From DATBQN01 sp963799925 (GTDB taxonomy: Bacteria > Acidobacteriota > Thermoanaerobaculia > Multivoradales > UBA5704): a DNA stretch of 64,000 nucleotides. Below, one piece after another: positions 33,987-42,019 of the stretch. Below the pieces are notes generated by a model. The model saw only the letters and a program-made list of their open reading frames with translations, was not told where the DNA came from and did no database searches. The stretch's first letter is position 1, and the number at the start of each line of letters is the position of its first letter. Both the position numbers and the translations under genes were made by a program. The stretch is taken from positions 1,116,001 through 1,180,000 of the forward strand of contig CAWCYZ010000001.1 in assembly GCA_963799925.1 (NCBI GenBank), written 5' to 3'.

Positions 33987-36900
33987 GCTCGCCTCGCCCA
34001 TCTCCTCGGCCGCGGGGAGCCGGAGCGGCGCCGCCTCGACCTCCGGGTAGAGCTCCTCCAACCGGCGCTCGACGGCGAGCGTCCGCTCGATCGCGGCGGC
34101 GGCCGCCGCGAAGGCCTCGATCTCGGCGAGGGGGAGGAGGCGGCCGGCGCGGCTGGCGAGCCAACGGTCGAGCACCTGGTAGCCGCCGATGCGGTAGGCC
34201 CAGACCTCGGGCGCGACGCCGTCGAAATACTGCCCCTCGCCGTTGACGTAGACGCGCCCCTCGGCCGGCCGGTAATCGCGGGCCGTCCCCTTCGTCCGGC
34301 CGAGGCAGCCGCTCCCCCGCCCCTCGAAGCGGACGGCCGGCGGCGCCGGCAGGGCGGGCGGCAGAAGATGGAGGGGGACGAGCTCGCCGCCGAGGGCGGC
34401 CAGGCGGGAGAAGAGGACGCGGTCGGCGGGGAACGGGATGCGCGGGAAGCCGCGGCGCAGGAGCTCGCGGAAGCGGCGCCGGTAGGGCGGGCTGTAGAGC
34501 ACGGCGTAGACGTAGCCCAGCAGCTCCTCCGGCGACGGTGGCGCGCCGTACGCGGCGGCGAGGGCGGCGAGGAGGTCCGCGGCGACGTTCGCCCGCCGCC
34601 CGGTCTCGAGGCTGTCCGGCGCGGGGTAGAGATAGAGCGGAAAGAGATCGTTGATGTCGTAGGCGGACACCGCCTTGTGGCCGGCGAGACGGTCGGTGAC
34701 GAGCGCCCCCGGCTCTTCTTTGTGCTGCTTCGGGCAGACCAGGCCGAGGTTGGGGCCGGCGAGCATGTGGCGCATCACCGCGCGGCGCGGCCGCTCGACC
34801 AGATAGTCGGCGTAGAAGACCATGCGGCCGTCGAACGGCCGGTAGAGCAGCGGCCGCAGGCAGTCGAACCACCCCTCGTCCTTCACCAGCTCGCGCCAGG
34901 CGCGGTCGACACGGAAGCTGCCGGTGTCCGCCAGGCCTGCGAAGAAGCCGTTGACCTCCCCGTCGCGGAGCCGGAAGCGGCCGATCCTCGCCATCAGCTC
35001 GCGGCGGTCGAAGCCGATGACGAAGTCGTCGCGCGCCGTCACGATCCCGGCCGAGTGGACGGGGAAGATGGCGCCGAGCGGCACGCCCCGCCGGTAGGCT
35101 TCCTCCTGCGCCGCGCTCGCGTCGTGGGCGGCGACGAAGAGGTAGGAGGGGGCGCGCGGCGCGATCTCCCGCCACTCGGTCGTCGCCCAGCCGTGGCCGC
35201 CGAGCCACCCGAGCTTCTCCGGCCGGCGGCCGTGGCGCTCGGCGTGGAAGACGCGCCGGGCGAGCCCCGGCCCCTTCACCAGAAACGCGATCGCGACGCC
35301 CTGCTCGATCTCGAAGACGTTCTCGTCCCGCCCGCCGCCGGGCGCCGTCTCCCCCCTCTTGCGGTTGCCGTGGAGGTCCAGGAAGTAGAGCTCGTCGAAG
35401 GTCGCGAGGAGCGAGCGCCGGAGGCCGCGGAAGGTCGGGCTGTCGAGATAGCCGTGATTGGTGACGAAGGCGACGATCCCCTGCCCCGCCTGGTCGATCT
35501 TCCACTGCGCGAAGCGCAGGAACTTGACGTAATCGTCCTGCAGCCACTTGGGGTTGCGCTCGCCGAGCGGCCGGCCGTCGACGCGGTAGTACCCCTCGTT
35601 GAAGCCGCCGCCCGGCGTCTCGTACCCGGTCTTCAGCCAGCCGTCGACCTCGTCCTCCCGCGGGAAGCGGTTGAACGAGTGGCCGGAGTAGGGCGGATTG
35701 CCGAGCACGACGTTGATCGGCCCGTCGCGCTTGATCTCGCCGGCGTCGCGCGCCTCGCGCGACAGGACGCGGGCGAAGGGGAAGCTCGACTGCCGGAGCT
35801 CGCGGCGGTCGAGGGCGTTGGTGAGATAGAACGGGAAGCGCTCGCCGTCGTCCAGCGGATAGCCCTCCTCGGCGAGGACCAGGTGGAGCTTCAGGTGACC
35901 CATGGCGTACGGGGCCATCATCACCTCGAAGGCGAAGGCGTGGACGAGAAGGTGGTCGCGGACGAGCGCCGGCACCGCCGCCGCGCCGTGGCGTTGCCGG
36001 CAGGCGCCGATCGCGGCGCGCAAGGCCTCGACGACGAAGGTCAGGGTGCCGGCCGCGGGGTCGAGCAGGCGCACCCGCGGGTCGGCCAGGCCGTCGCTCC
36101 AGCCGAGCCTGTCGACGAGGAGAGCGTGGACCGAGCCCACCATGTAGGAGACGAGATCCGGCGGCGTGTAGTAGACGCCGCGGCTCCGGCGCAGGTCGCG
36201 GTCGTACTCGGCGAGGAAGGTCTCGTAGAAGTGGGCGATCGGGTCCTTGCCGCGGTTGTCGCGGAAGTAGCGCAGCAGAATGTCGCGGACCGGCGCCTCG
36301 CGCAGCAGCTCGACGATGTCGTCGACGATCCAGGCGACCTCCGGCCGCAGCTCCTCGAGCGACAGGTAGCGCAGGAGGTCGCGCAGCAGGCCGTTGCCGC
36401 GCGGCACATCGGCCAGGGAGCGGCGGCCGAAGCCCTCGGCCTCGGCGAAGCGGACGGCGAGCAGACCGTAGGCGACGGTCTGGGCGTAGAGATCGGCGAA
36501 CTCGCGCGGCTCGAGGCCGCGGATCAGGTACTCGGAGCAGGCGGCGAGGAATCCGGCGAGCTCCGGGCTCTCGCCGGCGTGGAGCAGCCCGTCGATGGCG
36601 GCGGCGAGCAGGCGGGCGCGGCGGGCGAGCTGGCGGGCGAGCACCTCGGCGACCAGAGGGCGCGGCACGGCGAAATCGAAGAAGCGCTCGAACAGGCCGA
36701 GCAGCTCGCTCTCGCCCGGAACCGCCGGCGGCCAGACGGCGCCATCCGCGAGCCAGGGCAGGCCCTGCACGGCCGTCTTCGCCACCAGATGGCCGTTCCG
36801 ATAGATACGGAACTCGTGGAAGTTGGTGAGCAGGAGGTTCTCGAAAGCCTCGAGGTAGCGCCGGACCTGCGCCGTCTCCTCCACCTTGCGCAGGTCGGTG

Positions 36901-37142
36901 CCCGGCCGCTTGGCCTCGACCGACCCGATCCAGCGCCGCCTCTCGCCCCACACCTGGAGGTCGACGTCGCCACCCGGCGTCCGCCGCGGCATCACCGTCA
37001 CCCGCACTCCGGGGCGGCCCGCCGGCGCCGCCGCTCGCTCGAGGAGGGCTTTGAGCGCCGGGTAATAGCTCTCCTCCCGCGCATCTCCCCGCCGTTCCTG
37101 CTCGGCGAGCTCCTTCAAGTAGTCGAGGACCATCGTCTCCAA
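33975..37142 (-). CDS. Type IIG-like restriction endonuclease/N6-adenine DNA methyltransferase
   Basis: 1055 residues from a TTG at 37142; an ATG at 37133 with GGAG three bases upstream is an alternative. The N-terminal PD-(D/E)xK-like nuclease shows GGDVDLQVWGERRRWIGSVE and EAKRPG at about residues 60-80. A helical spacer follows. The gamma-type methyltransferase has motif X-like RGVYYTPPDLVSYMV, motif I RLLDPAAGTLTFVVEAL and motif IV NVVLGNPPYSG. The C-terminal 450 residues likely hold target recognition, with PLLYRPFDGRMVFY and DYRPAEGRVYVN patterns common in this group. A single-chain enzyme of this type both cleaves and methylates host-foreign DNA. No separate specificity, helicase or control gene is adjacent, and GC content matches the chromosome, so the gene is well adapted here. 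Confidence 0.87.
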   Translation of the reverse strand: METMVLDYLKELAEQERRGDAREESYYPALKALLERAAAPAGRPGVRVTVMPRRTPGGDVDLQVWGERRRWIGSVEAKRPGTDLRKVEETAQVRRYLEAFENLLLTNFHEFRIYRNGHLVAKTAVQGLPWLADGAVWPPAVPGESELLGLFERFFDFAVPRPLVAEVLARQLARRARLLAAAIDGLLHAGESPELAGFLAACSEYLIRGLEPREFADLYAQTVAYGLLAVRFAEAEGFGRRSLADVPRGNGLLRDLLRYLSLEELRPEVAWIVDDIVELLREAPVRDILLRYFRDNRGKDPIAHFYETFLAEYDRDLRRSRGVYYTPPDLVSYMVGSVHALLVDRLGWSDGLADPRVRLLDPAAGTLTFVVEALRAAIGACRQRHGAAAVPALVRDHLLVHAFAFEVMMAPYAMGHLKLHLVLAEEGYPLDDGERFPFYLTNALDRRELRQSSFPFARVLSREARDAGEIKRDGPINVVLGNPPYSGHSFNRFPREDEVDGWLKTGYETPGGGFNEGYYRVDGRPLGERNPKWLQDDYVKFLRFAQWKIDQAGQGIVAFVTNHGYLDSPTFRGLRRSLLATFDELYFLDLHGNRKRGETAPGGGRDENVFEIEQGVAIAFLVKGPGLARRVFHAERHGRRPEKLGWLGGHGWATTEWREIAPRAPSYLFVAAHDASAAQEEAYRRGVPLGAIFPVHSAGIVTARDDFVIGFDRRELMARIGRFRLRDGEVNGFFAGLADTGSFRVDRAWRELVKDEGWFDCLRPLLYRPFDGRMVFYADYLVERPRRAVMRHMLAGPNLGLVCPKQHKEEPGALVTDRLAGHKAVSAYDINDLFPLYLYPAPDSLETGRRANVAADLLAALAAAYGAPPSPEELLGYVYAVLYSPPYRRRFRELLRRGFPRIPFPADRVLFSRLAALGGELVPLHLLPPALPAPPAVRFEGRGSGCLGRTKGTARDYRPAEGRVYVNGEGQYFDGVAPEVWAYRIGGYQVLDRWLASRAGRLLPLAEIEAFAAAAAAIERTLAVERRLEELYPEVEAAPLRLPAAEEMGEASRLG

Positions 37143-37387
37143 GAGAGATCCCGTCGCATATTTGGGGAAAAGAGTATTTCACAGGAATAACTCCATGCAG
37201 TGCCTATCTCGGCTACTGAATGACACTATTGATGATGAAGTGGACATTCTGGGGCTTGATTGGTGATGCAGCGCGTTGTCAGGCGTACCCGCCAACGGAT
37301 CGTGTCGTCTGTTTCGATAACGGACCGCGGCAGGGCGGCAGCCGATCCGCCGGGTGCTAGACTTCCACCTCTCTTCCAGGAGGCTCG

Positions 37388-40300
37388 GTGGGGAGATCTT
37401 TGCTGACGGCCCTCGTCCTCTCGCTCTTGCCCGCGCTGCCGGCAACCGCCGGGGCTCCCGTCTGGCCGTCGCTCGCCGATCAGCTCGCCGCCGCGCACGC
37501 GCCGGCGGGGAGCGCCCTCGCCAAGCTGATCGCCGCCAACCAGGACCTCGCGTCCCTGCGTCCCGACGAGGCGCACGACCGGCGGCCGCTGCCCCCCTGG
37601 CTGCGCGTCTTCTGGCGCAAGGCGCATCCGGAGGCGATCTACTCCGCCGCCGATCCCACCGGCGGCTATCCCCTGGTGCTCAAGGAGATCCGCGAGTGGA
37701 TGGAGACCCACCCGGACCTCCTGCCCGGCCCGGCAGTGGCTCCGGCTGCGGCTCTGGCTTCGCTATCGAGGGCCGCGGCGAGCGCCGGGCCCGAGCGGCG
37801 GATCTCCGGGGCGGCGGCCGAGCCGCGGAGCGAGTCCGACATCCGCATCGACTTCCACGACCCGCAGAAGATCATCGCCGCGTCGAACGACATCGGCGGC
37901 AGCGGCCGGCAGGCGATCGCCTACTCGACGGACGGCGGCGCCACCTGGAGCCAGACCAGCCTGCCGCTCGTCACCGGCGACCTCTTCCACTCCGACCCCA
38001 CGGTCGAGTGGACCTCGGACGGCACCGCCTGGTCGACCACGATCGGCATTCACGGCGCCATGCTGCGCCTGCGCGCCTACAAGTCGACCGATCACGGCGC
38101 CACCTGGACCTTCGACGCCACCTACTCCGGCGCCCAGACCAACACCGACAAGGAGATGATCTGGGTCGACCACAGCGCCGCCTCGCCCTACGAGGACAAC
38201 CTCTACGCCGTCTGGCACAACGGCGATCCGGTCTACGTCAACCGGCGGACGGGCCCCGGCGGCTCCTGGCAGACGCCGGTCCAGGTGAGCGGCGGCGAGA
38301 CGACCGGCACGGGCATCGGCGCCGACATCAAGACGAACGCCGCCGGCGACGTCTTCGCCCTCTGGCCCGACACCGGCAGCCAGCGGATCTTCGCCGTCAA
38401 GTCGACGGACGGCGGCGCCACCTTCGGCGCGCCGGTCGCCCTCGCCCGGACCTACGGCTCCTACGACATCGGCGTGCCGGCGATGGCGCGCCGGCGGGCG
38501 CTCATCTACGCTACCGCCGGCGCCTACCGGACGGCGGTCGACAATGACGTCTTCGCCGCCTGGACCGACCTCTCCGGCGCCGCCGGCTGCGCCGGCCCGG
38601 CCGACGAGCCGGGCAGCAACGCCAGCTCGACCTGCAAGAGCCGCATCTGGTTCGCGCGCTCGACGGACGGCGGCGCCACCTGGTCGACCGCCGCGATGCT
38701 CAACGATCAGGCCTCAGCGAACGACCAGCTCAACCCATGGCTGACGGTCGACGAGAGCGCCGGGACGGTGGCGGTCATCTATTACGACACCGTCGGCGAC
38801 CCCGGCCGCCGCAAGGTCGACGTCTGGTACCAGTCCTCCTACGACCGCGGCGCCACCTGGAGCGCCCCCTTCAAGCTCACCTCCGCGATGACCGACGAGA
38901 CCGTCGCCGGCGCCGACACCGGCAACCAGTTCGGCGATTACAACGGACTCTCCGGCTATGCCGGCGTCTTCTTCCCGTCGTGGACCGACCGGCGGAGCGG
39001 CGCCGCCGAGGAGATCTGGACCGCCGGGGTGGCCGACGCCTGCACGCCGCCGGGGCCGCCCGCCGGCGCCGCCGCGGCGCCCACCGGCCCCAACCACGTG
39101 CAGGTGAGCTGGTCCGCCGCCTCTCCGCCGAGCCCGCCGGCCGCCCTCTTCGACGTCTACCGCGCGGTCGGCTCGTGCGCCGCGCCGGGGCCGTTCGCCC
39201 GCCTCGCGAGCGGCGTCTCCGGCTCCTCCTTCGACGACGGCGCCGTCTCCGGCGGGACCGCCTACGCCTACCTGGTGACCGCCACCGCGGCCGCCGGCTC
39301 GTGCTCCTCGGGCCCGTCGACCTGCGCCGAGGCGACGGCGGCCGGGGCCTGCACCCTGCCGCCCTCCTTCGCCGGGCTCGCCGCCGCGGCGGCGCCGGGC
39401 GGCTCGACCTGCGTCCTCGACCTCTCCTGGGCGCCGGGCAGCCCGGCCTGCGCCGGGCCGCTCGCCTACGACGTCTACCGCTCGACCGACCCCAACTTCA
39501 CCCCCGGCCCCGCCAACCGCGTCGCGACCGTCGGCGGCACCAGCTACCGGGACGACGCGCTCCTCGCGAGCGACGTCGCCTACACCTACGTCGTCCGCGC
39601 CGTCGACACCGGCAACGGCGCCGAGGAGGGGAACCTCGTGCGGCGGACCCTGGCCCCCACCGGCCCGGTCGCCTGGAGCGAGACCTTCGAAGGCGCCGGC
39701 GGCTTCGACCACCCCGGCTGGACGCACGCGGCGCTCTCCGGGACGGCGGACTGGGCGCTCTCGACGGCCCTCTCCGCCAGCCCCACCCACGCGTGGTTCT
39801 CGGCCGAGCAGAGCACCGCCTCCGACCGCGCGCTCGCCACCCCGCCGCTCGCCGTCCAGGCGGGGCAGCGCCTCTCCTTCCAACACACTTATGCCTTCGA
39901 GGGGGGACCCGGCGCCTGCTTCGACGCCGGCACGCTCGAGCTGTCGAGCGACGGCGGCACCCATTGGGCGGCGGTGCCCGACGCCGCCTTCCTCTCCGGC
40001 GGCTTCAACGGCACGGTCTACTCCGGCACCGACAACTCGCTCAAGGGCATGCGCGCCTGGTGCGGCGGCGCCGTCGGCCCGCTGACCCGCGCCGCCGTCG
40101 ACCTCGCGGCCTGGGCCGGCACCACCGTCGAGCTGCGCTGGCACGAGGCGGACGACACGGCGGGGATCCGCACCGGCTGGTACGTCGACTCCATCGCGCT
40201 CTCGGCGGCCTGCCGTCCCGGCCCCGGTCCGCTCTCCTTCTATACCGTCGCCCCCTGCCGCGCCGTCGAGACCCGCGGCCCGGCCGGAGCGGCCGGCGGC

Positions 40301-40603
40301 CCCGCCCTGCAGCCCAACGCCCAGCGCACCTTCGTCCTCGCCGGCGCCTGCGGCATCCCGGCGACGGCGCGGGCGGTGGCGCTGAACGTCACGGTGGTCC
40401 AGCCGGCGGCGGCGGGCGACCTCCGCCTCTTCCCTGCCGACCAGCCGGCGCCGACCGCGAGCACCGTCAACTTCGCCGCCGGCCAGACCCGCGCCAACAG
40501 CGCCGTGCTGGCGATCTCCGCCGACACCGGCGCCCTCAAGGTCCAGGCCGACACCGCCGGCGCCGTGCAGCTCGTGATCGACGTCACCGGCTACTTCCAG
40601 TAG
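37388..40603 (+). CDS. Exported sialidase-fold (Asp-box) protein with Fn3-like domains and GYF-type C-terminal domain
   Basis: 1071 residues from a GTG preceded by AGGAGGCTCG. Signal peptide, then a prodomain-like stretch to about residue 140. A beta-propeller with Asp boxes follows (YSTDGGATWSQ, KSTDHGATWTF, KSTDGGATFGA, RSTDGGATWST, SSYDRGATWSA) to about 550. Two fibronectin-III-like domains come next (NHVQVSWSAASPPSPP, CVLDLSWAPGSPAC), then a jelly-roll-like segment. The C-terminal domain starts FYTVAPCRAVETRGP and ends QLVIDVTGYFQ. I recall that last domain from many exported proteins of Thermoanaerobaculia-type bacteria. No catalytic glycosidase residues are evident, so it may bind rather than cleave. 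The neighbouring intergenic DNA (37143-37387) shows no gene, only a possible TAGACT -10 near 37369. Confidence 0.83.
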   Translation: MGRSLLTALVLSLLPALPATAGAPVWPSLADQLAAAHAPAGSALAKLIAANQDLASLRPDEAHDRRPLPPWLRVFWRKAHPEAIYSAADPTGGYPLVLKEIREWMETHPDLLPGPAVAPAAALASLSRAAASAGPERRISGAAAEPRSESDIRIDFHDPQKIIAASNDIGGSGRQAIAYSTDGGATWSQTSLPLVTGDLFHSDPTVEWTSDGTAWSTTIGIHGAMLRLRAYKSTDHGATWTFDATYSGAQTNTDKEMIWVDHSAASPYEDNLYAVWHNGDPVYVNRRTGPGGSWQTPVQVSGGETTGTGIGADIKTNAAGDVFALWPDTGSQRIFAVKSTDGGATFGAPVALARTYGSYDIGVPAMARRRALIYATAGAYRTAVDNDVFAAWTDLSGAAGCAGPADEPGSNASSTCKSRIWFARSTDGGATWSTAAMLNDQASANDQLNPWLTVDESAGTVAVIYYDTVGDPGRRKVDVWYQSSYDRGATWSAPFKLTSAMTDETVAGADTGNQFGDYNGLSGYAGVFFPSWTDRRSGAAEEIWTAGVADACTPPGPPAGAAAAPTGPNHVQVSWSAASPPSPPAALFDVYRAVGSCAAPGPFARLASGVSGSSFDDGAVSGGTAYAYLVTATAAAGSCSSGPSTCAEATAAGACTLPPSFAGLAAAAAPGGSTCVLDLSWAPGSPACAGPLAYDVYRSTDPNFTPGPANRVATVGGTSYRDDALLASDVAYTYVVRAVDTGNGAEEGNLVRRTLAPTGPVAWSETFEGAGGFDHPGWTHAALSGTADWALSTALSASPTHAWFSAEQSTASDRALATPPLAVQAGQRLSFQHTYAFEGGPGACFDAGTLELSSDGGTHWAAVPDAAFLSGGFNGTVYSGTDNSLKGMRAWCGGAVGPLTRAAVDLAAWAGTTVELRWHEADDTAGIRTGWYVDSIALSAACRPGPGPLSFYTVAPCRAVETRGPAGAAGGPALQPNAQRTFVLAGACGIPATARAVALNVTVVQPAAAGDLRLFPADQPAPTASTVNFAAGQTRANSAVLAISADTGALKVQADTAGAVQLVIDVTGYFQ

Positions 40604-40620
40604 GGGCGCGGCGGGGCGGC

Positions 40621-40653
40621 GAGCCCGACGGCCGGAAGCCGGCGCCCGGGCTC
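40621..40653 (+). terminator. Likely intrinsic terminator after the Asp-box protein
   Basis: GAGCCCG pairs with CGGGCTC, enclosing a second stem (GCCGG and CCGGC), followed by TTCCT. It lies 18 bases after the stop. Confidence 0.5.
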
Positions 40654-40709
40654 TTCCTACCAGGGCCCCTGCGAGAGGAGTAGACTCAAGTGCGAGAAGG
40701 AGAATGCTC

Positions 40710-40904
40710 ATGGCCGCCAATGACAGTGCTTACGTTCTGGACCCTACTCTGCACAACGATCTCGCCACCGTAGCGACCAAGCTGAATATCCCGCCGGAGG
40801 AGGTGATGCGGCGTGCCATCGAGCTCTACAAGTATGCCGCTTCGGCGGACTCTGTCGAGCTGGTTCAGTCGAACGGGGAAAAGCAGTCGGTGAAGGTGAA
40901 ATGA
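40710..40904 (+). CDS. Small ribbon-helix-helix-like protein
   Basis: 64 residues from the ATG at 40710; AAGGAG is seven bases upstream, which favours it over the ATG at 40704. The sequence DPTLHNDLATVATKLNIPP, then EEVMRRAIELYKYAA, has the strand-helix-helix spacing of MetJ/Arc-type DNA-binding or antitoxin-like proteins. A short C-terminal strand follows (VELVQSNGEKQSVKVK). No toxin gene is adjacent. GC content is lower than in the flanks. A TAGACT at 40681-40686 may be its -10. Confidence 0.6.
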   Translation: MAANDSAYVLDPTLHNDLATVATKLNIPPEEVMRRAIELYKYAASADSVELVQSNGEKQSVKVK

Positions 40905-41016
40905 CAGGATCTTAGACTTCCGCCCTGGAGCTGGTCACCGGCCGGCGACATCCGGCCTCCAGGAGTGACCCTGCAGAGCCGCCTCGCGACGACGACCCCG
41001 CAAATCCGGCAACCGT

Positions 41017-41325
41017 ATGGCCGACATCGACATCACCCAGCCGACCAAGCCCGTCGACCGCAGCAAGCCGGCCGGCGGCCTGGTTACGCAGCAGGAGCTC
41101 CTGCCTCACACGCCGGAGTGGGCGGGGATCGCGAAACCCTTCACCTATTTCATCCTCATTTTGATCGCCGCAGTCATGCTCCTCCCCTTCGCCTGGTTCG
41201 CCTGGGACAAGACGTCCACGAACATGTTGGACTGGGCGAAGACCGTCCTTCCTCCAGCGATCGGCTTCGGCGGCGCCGTGGTCGGCTACTACTTCGGCAC
41301 CAGCGGCTCATCGAAGTCGGGATAG
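41017..41325 (+). CDS. Small membrane protein, holin-like topology
   Basis: 102 residues. A polar N-terminus of about 40 residues precedes a strong helix (FTYFILILIAAVMLLPFAWF) and a second weaker helix (TVLPPAIGFGGAVVGYYFG), with a short Ser/Gly tail. The layout resembles small phage-holin-like or generic two-helix membrane proteins, but there are no lysis genes nearby. The ribosome site is poor. The 240 bases after it (41326-41565) hold no gene that I can support. Confidence 0.5.
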   Translation: MADIDITQPTKPVDRSKPAGGLVTQQELLPHTPEWAGIAKPFTYFILILIAAVMLLPFAWFAWDKTSTNMLDWAKTVLPPAIGFGGAVVGYYFGTSGSSKSG

Positions 41326-41565
41326 ACGCCGATAGCCGCCGGCTGCAAGGAGCCCGCGGCCGATCGGCGGCAGTCAAGAGGAAAAATTGTCGGTTTCACC
41401 TCGGCAGCGGCTGTCGATGGTCTGTGGCTTCGCTGCCATGGCTTGGGCTCCTTGGACCTGCCGGTTTCGGTAGAAAGTTTAGGGCTTTCGCGCCGCTCTC
41501 TGCCAGGTCAGCCCGCGGTTTCCACCTCGACGCTCCAGAGCTCGTCGACATGCCAGAATCGGAGT

Positions 41566-41979
41566 ATGCACGACGATCCCCTGGCGAGGCTCCGCCAGCT
41601 CTGCCTCGCCCTGCCGGAGACGACCGAGCGGCTCAGCCACGGCGAGCCGACCTGGTTCGTGCGCGGCAAGAAGACGTTCGTCAACTACGCCGACCGTCAC
41701 CACGACGACCGCGTGGCCTTCTGGTGCGCCGCGCCGGACGGCGCCCAGGAGCTGCTCGTCGCCGCCCATCCCGACCGCTTCTTCGTTCCCCCCTACGTCG
41801 GGCACCGCGGCTGGCTCGGCGTGTACCTGGACGTGCCGGTCGACTGGGGCGAGATCGCCGACCTCGTCGCCGACGCCTACGACCAGATCGCTCCCCAGCG
41901 GCTGGTCGAAGGGCGAAGGAGCAAGGAACCCGGAGACCTGGGTGCGAGCCGGGCCGGAAAAGGATCGAAGAAGTCCTGA
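41566..41979 (+). CDS. MmcQ/YjbR family protein
   Basis: 137 residues from the ATG at 41566 with GGAG just upstream. The family pattern is clear: LRQLCLALPETTERLSHGEP, WFVRGKKTFVNY, VPPYVGHRGWLGVYLDVPVD and WGEIADLVADAYDQIAPQRL. The fold is a CyaY-like alpha/beta domain proposed to bind DNA, and the biological role is unknown. The Lys-rich C-terminus is typical. A possible -10 for the next gene overlaps its 3' end. Confidence 0.85.
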   Translation: MHDDPLARLRQLCLALPETTERLSHGEPTWFVRGKKTFVNYADRHHDDRVAFWCAAPDGAQELLVAAHPDRFFVPPYVGHRGWLGVYLDVPVDWGEIADLVADAYDQIAPQRLVEGRRSKEPGDLGASRAGKGSKKS

Positions 41980-41985
41980 TACAAT
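41980..41985 (+). promoter_or_regulatory. Possible -10 element (TACAAT) for the M36 gene
   Basis: TACAAT right after the YjbR-family stop and 34 bases before the M36 start, without a recognisable -35. Confidence 0.25.
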
Positions 41986-42019
41986 CGGCGCTCAAATCCC
42001 CGCACCTTGGAGGTGTTCG

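Noticed and set aside
33874..37182. Very long open frames antisense or out of frame to the type IIG gene
   Set aside because: They are by-products of extreme GC content (few stop codons). Their composition is Arg/Gly/Pro-rich without domains, while the true frame has methyltransferase and nuclease motifs.
40710..41325. Toxin-antitoxin pair or phage lysis module from the RHH-like and holin-like small genes
   Set aside because: The second gene lacks toxin features and there is no endolysin. Spacing and ribosome sites do not suggest a coupled pair.
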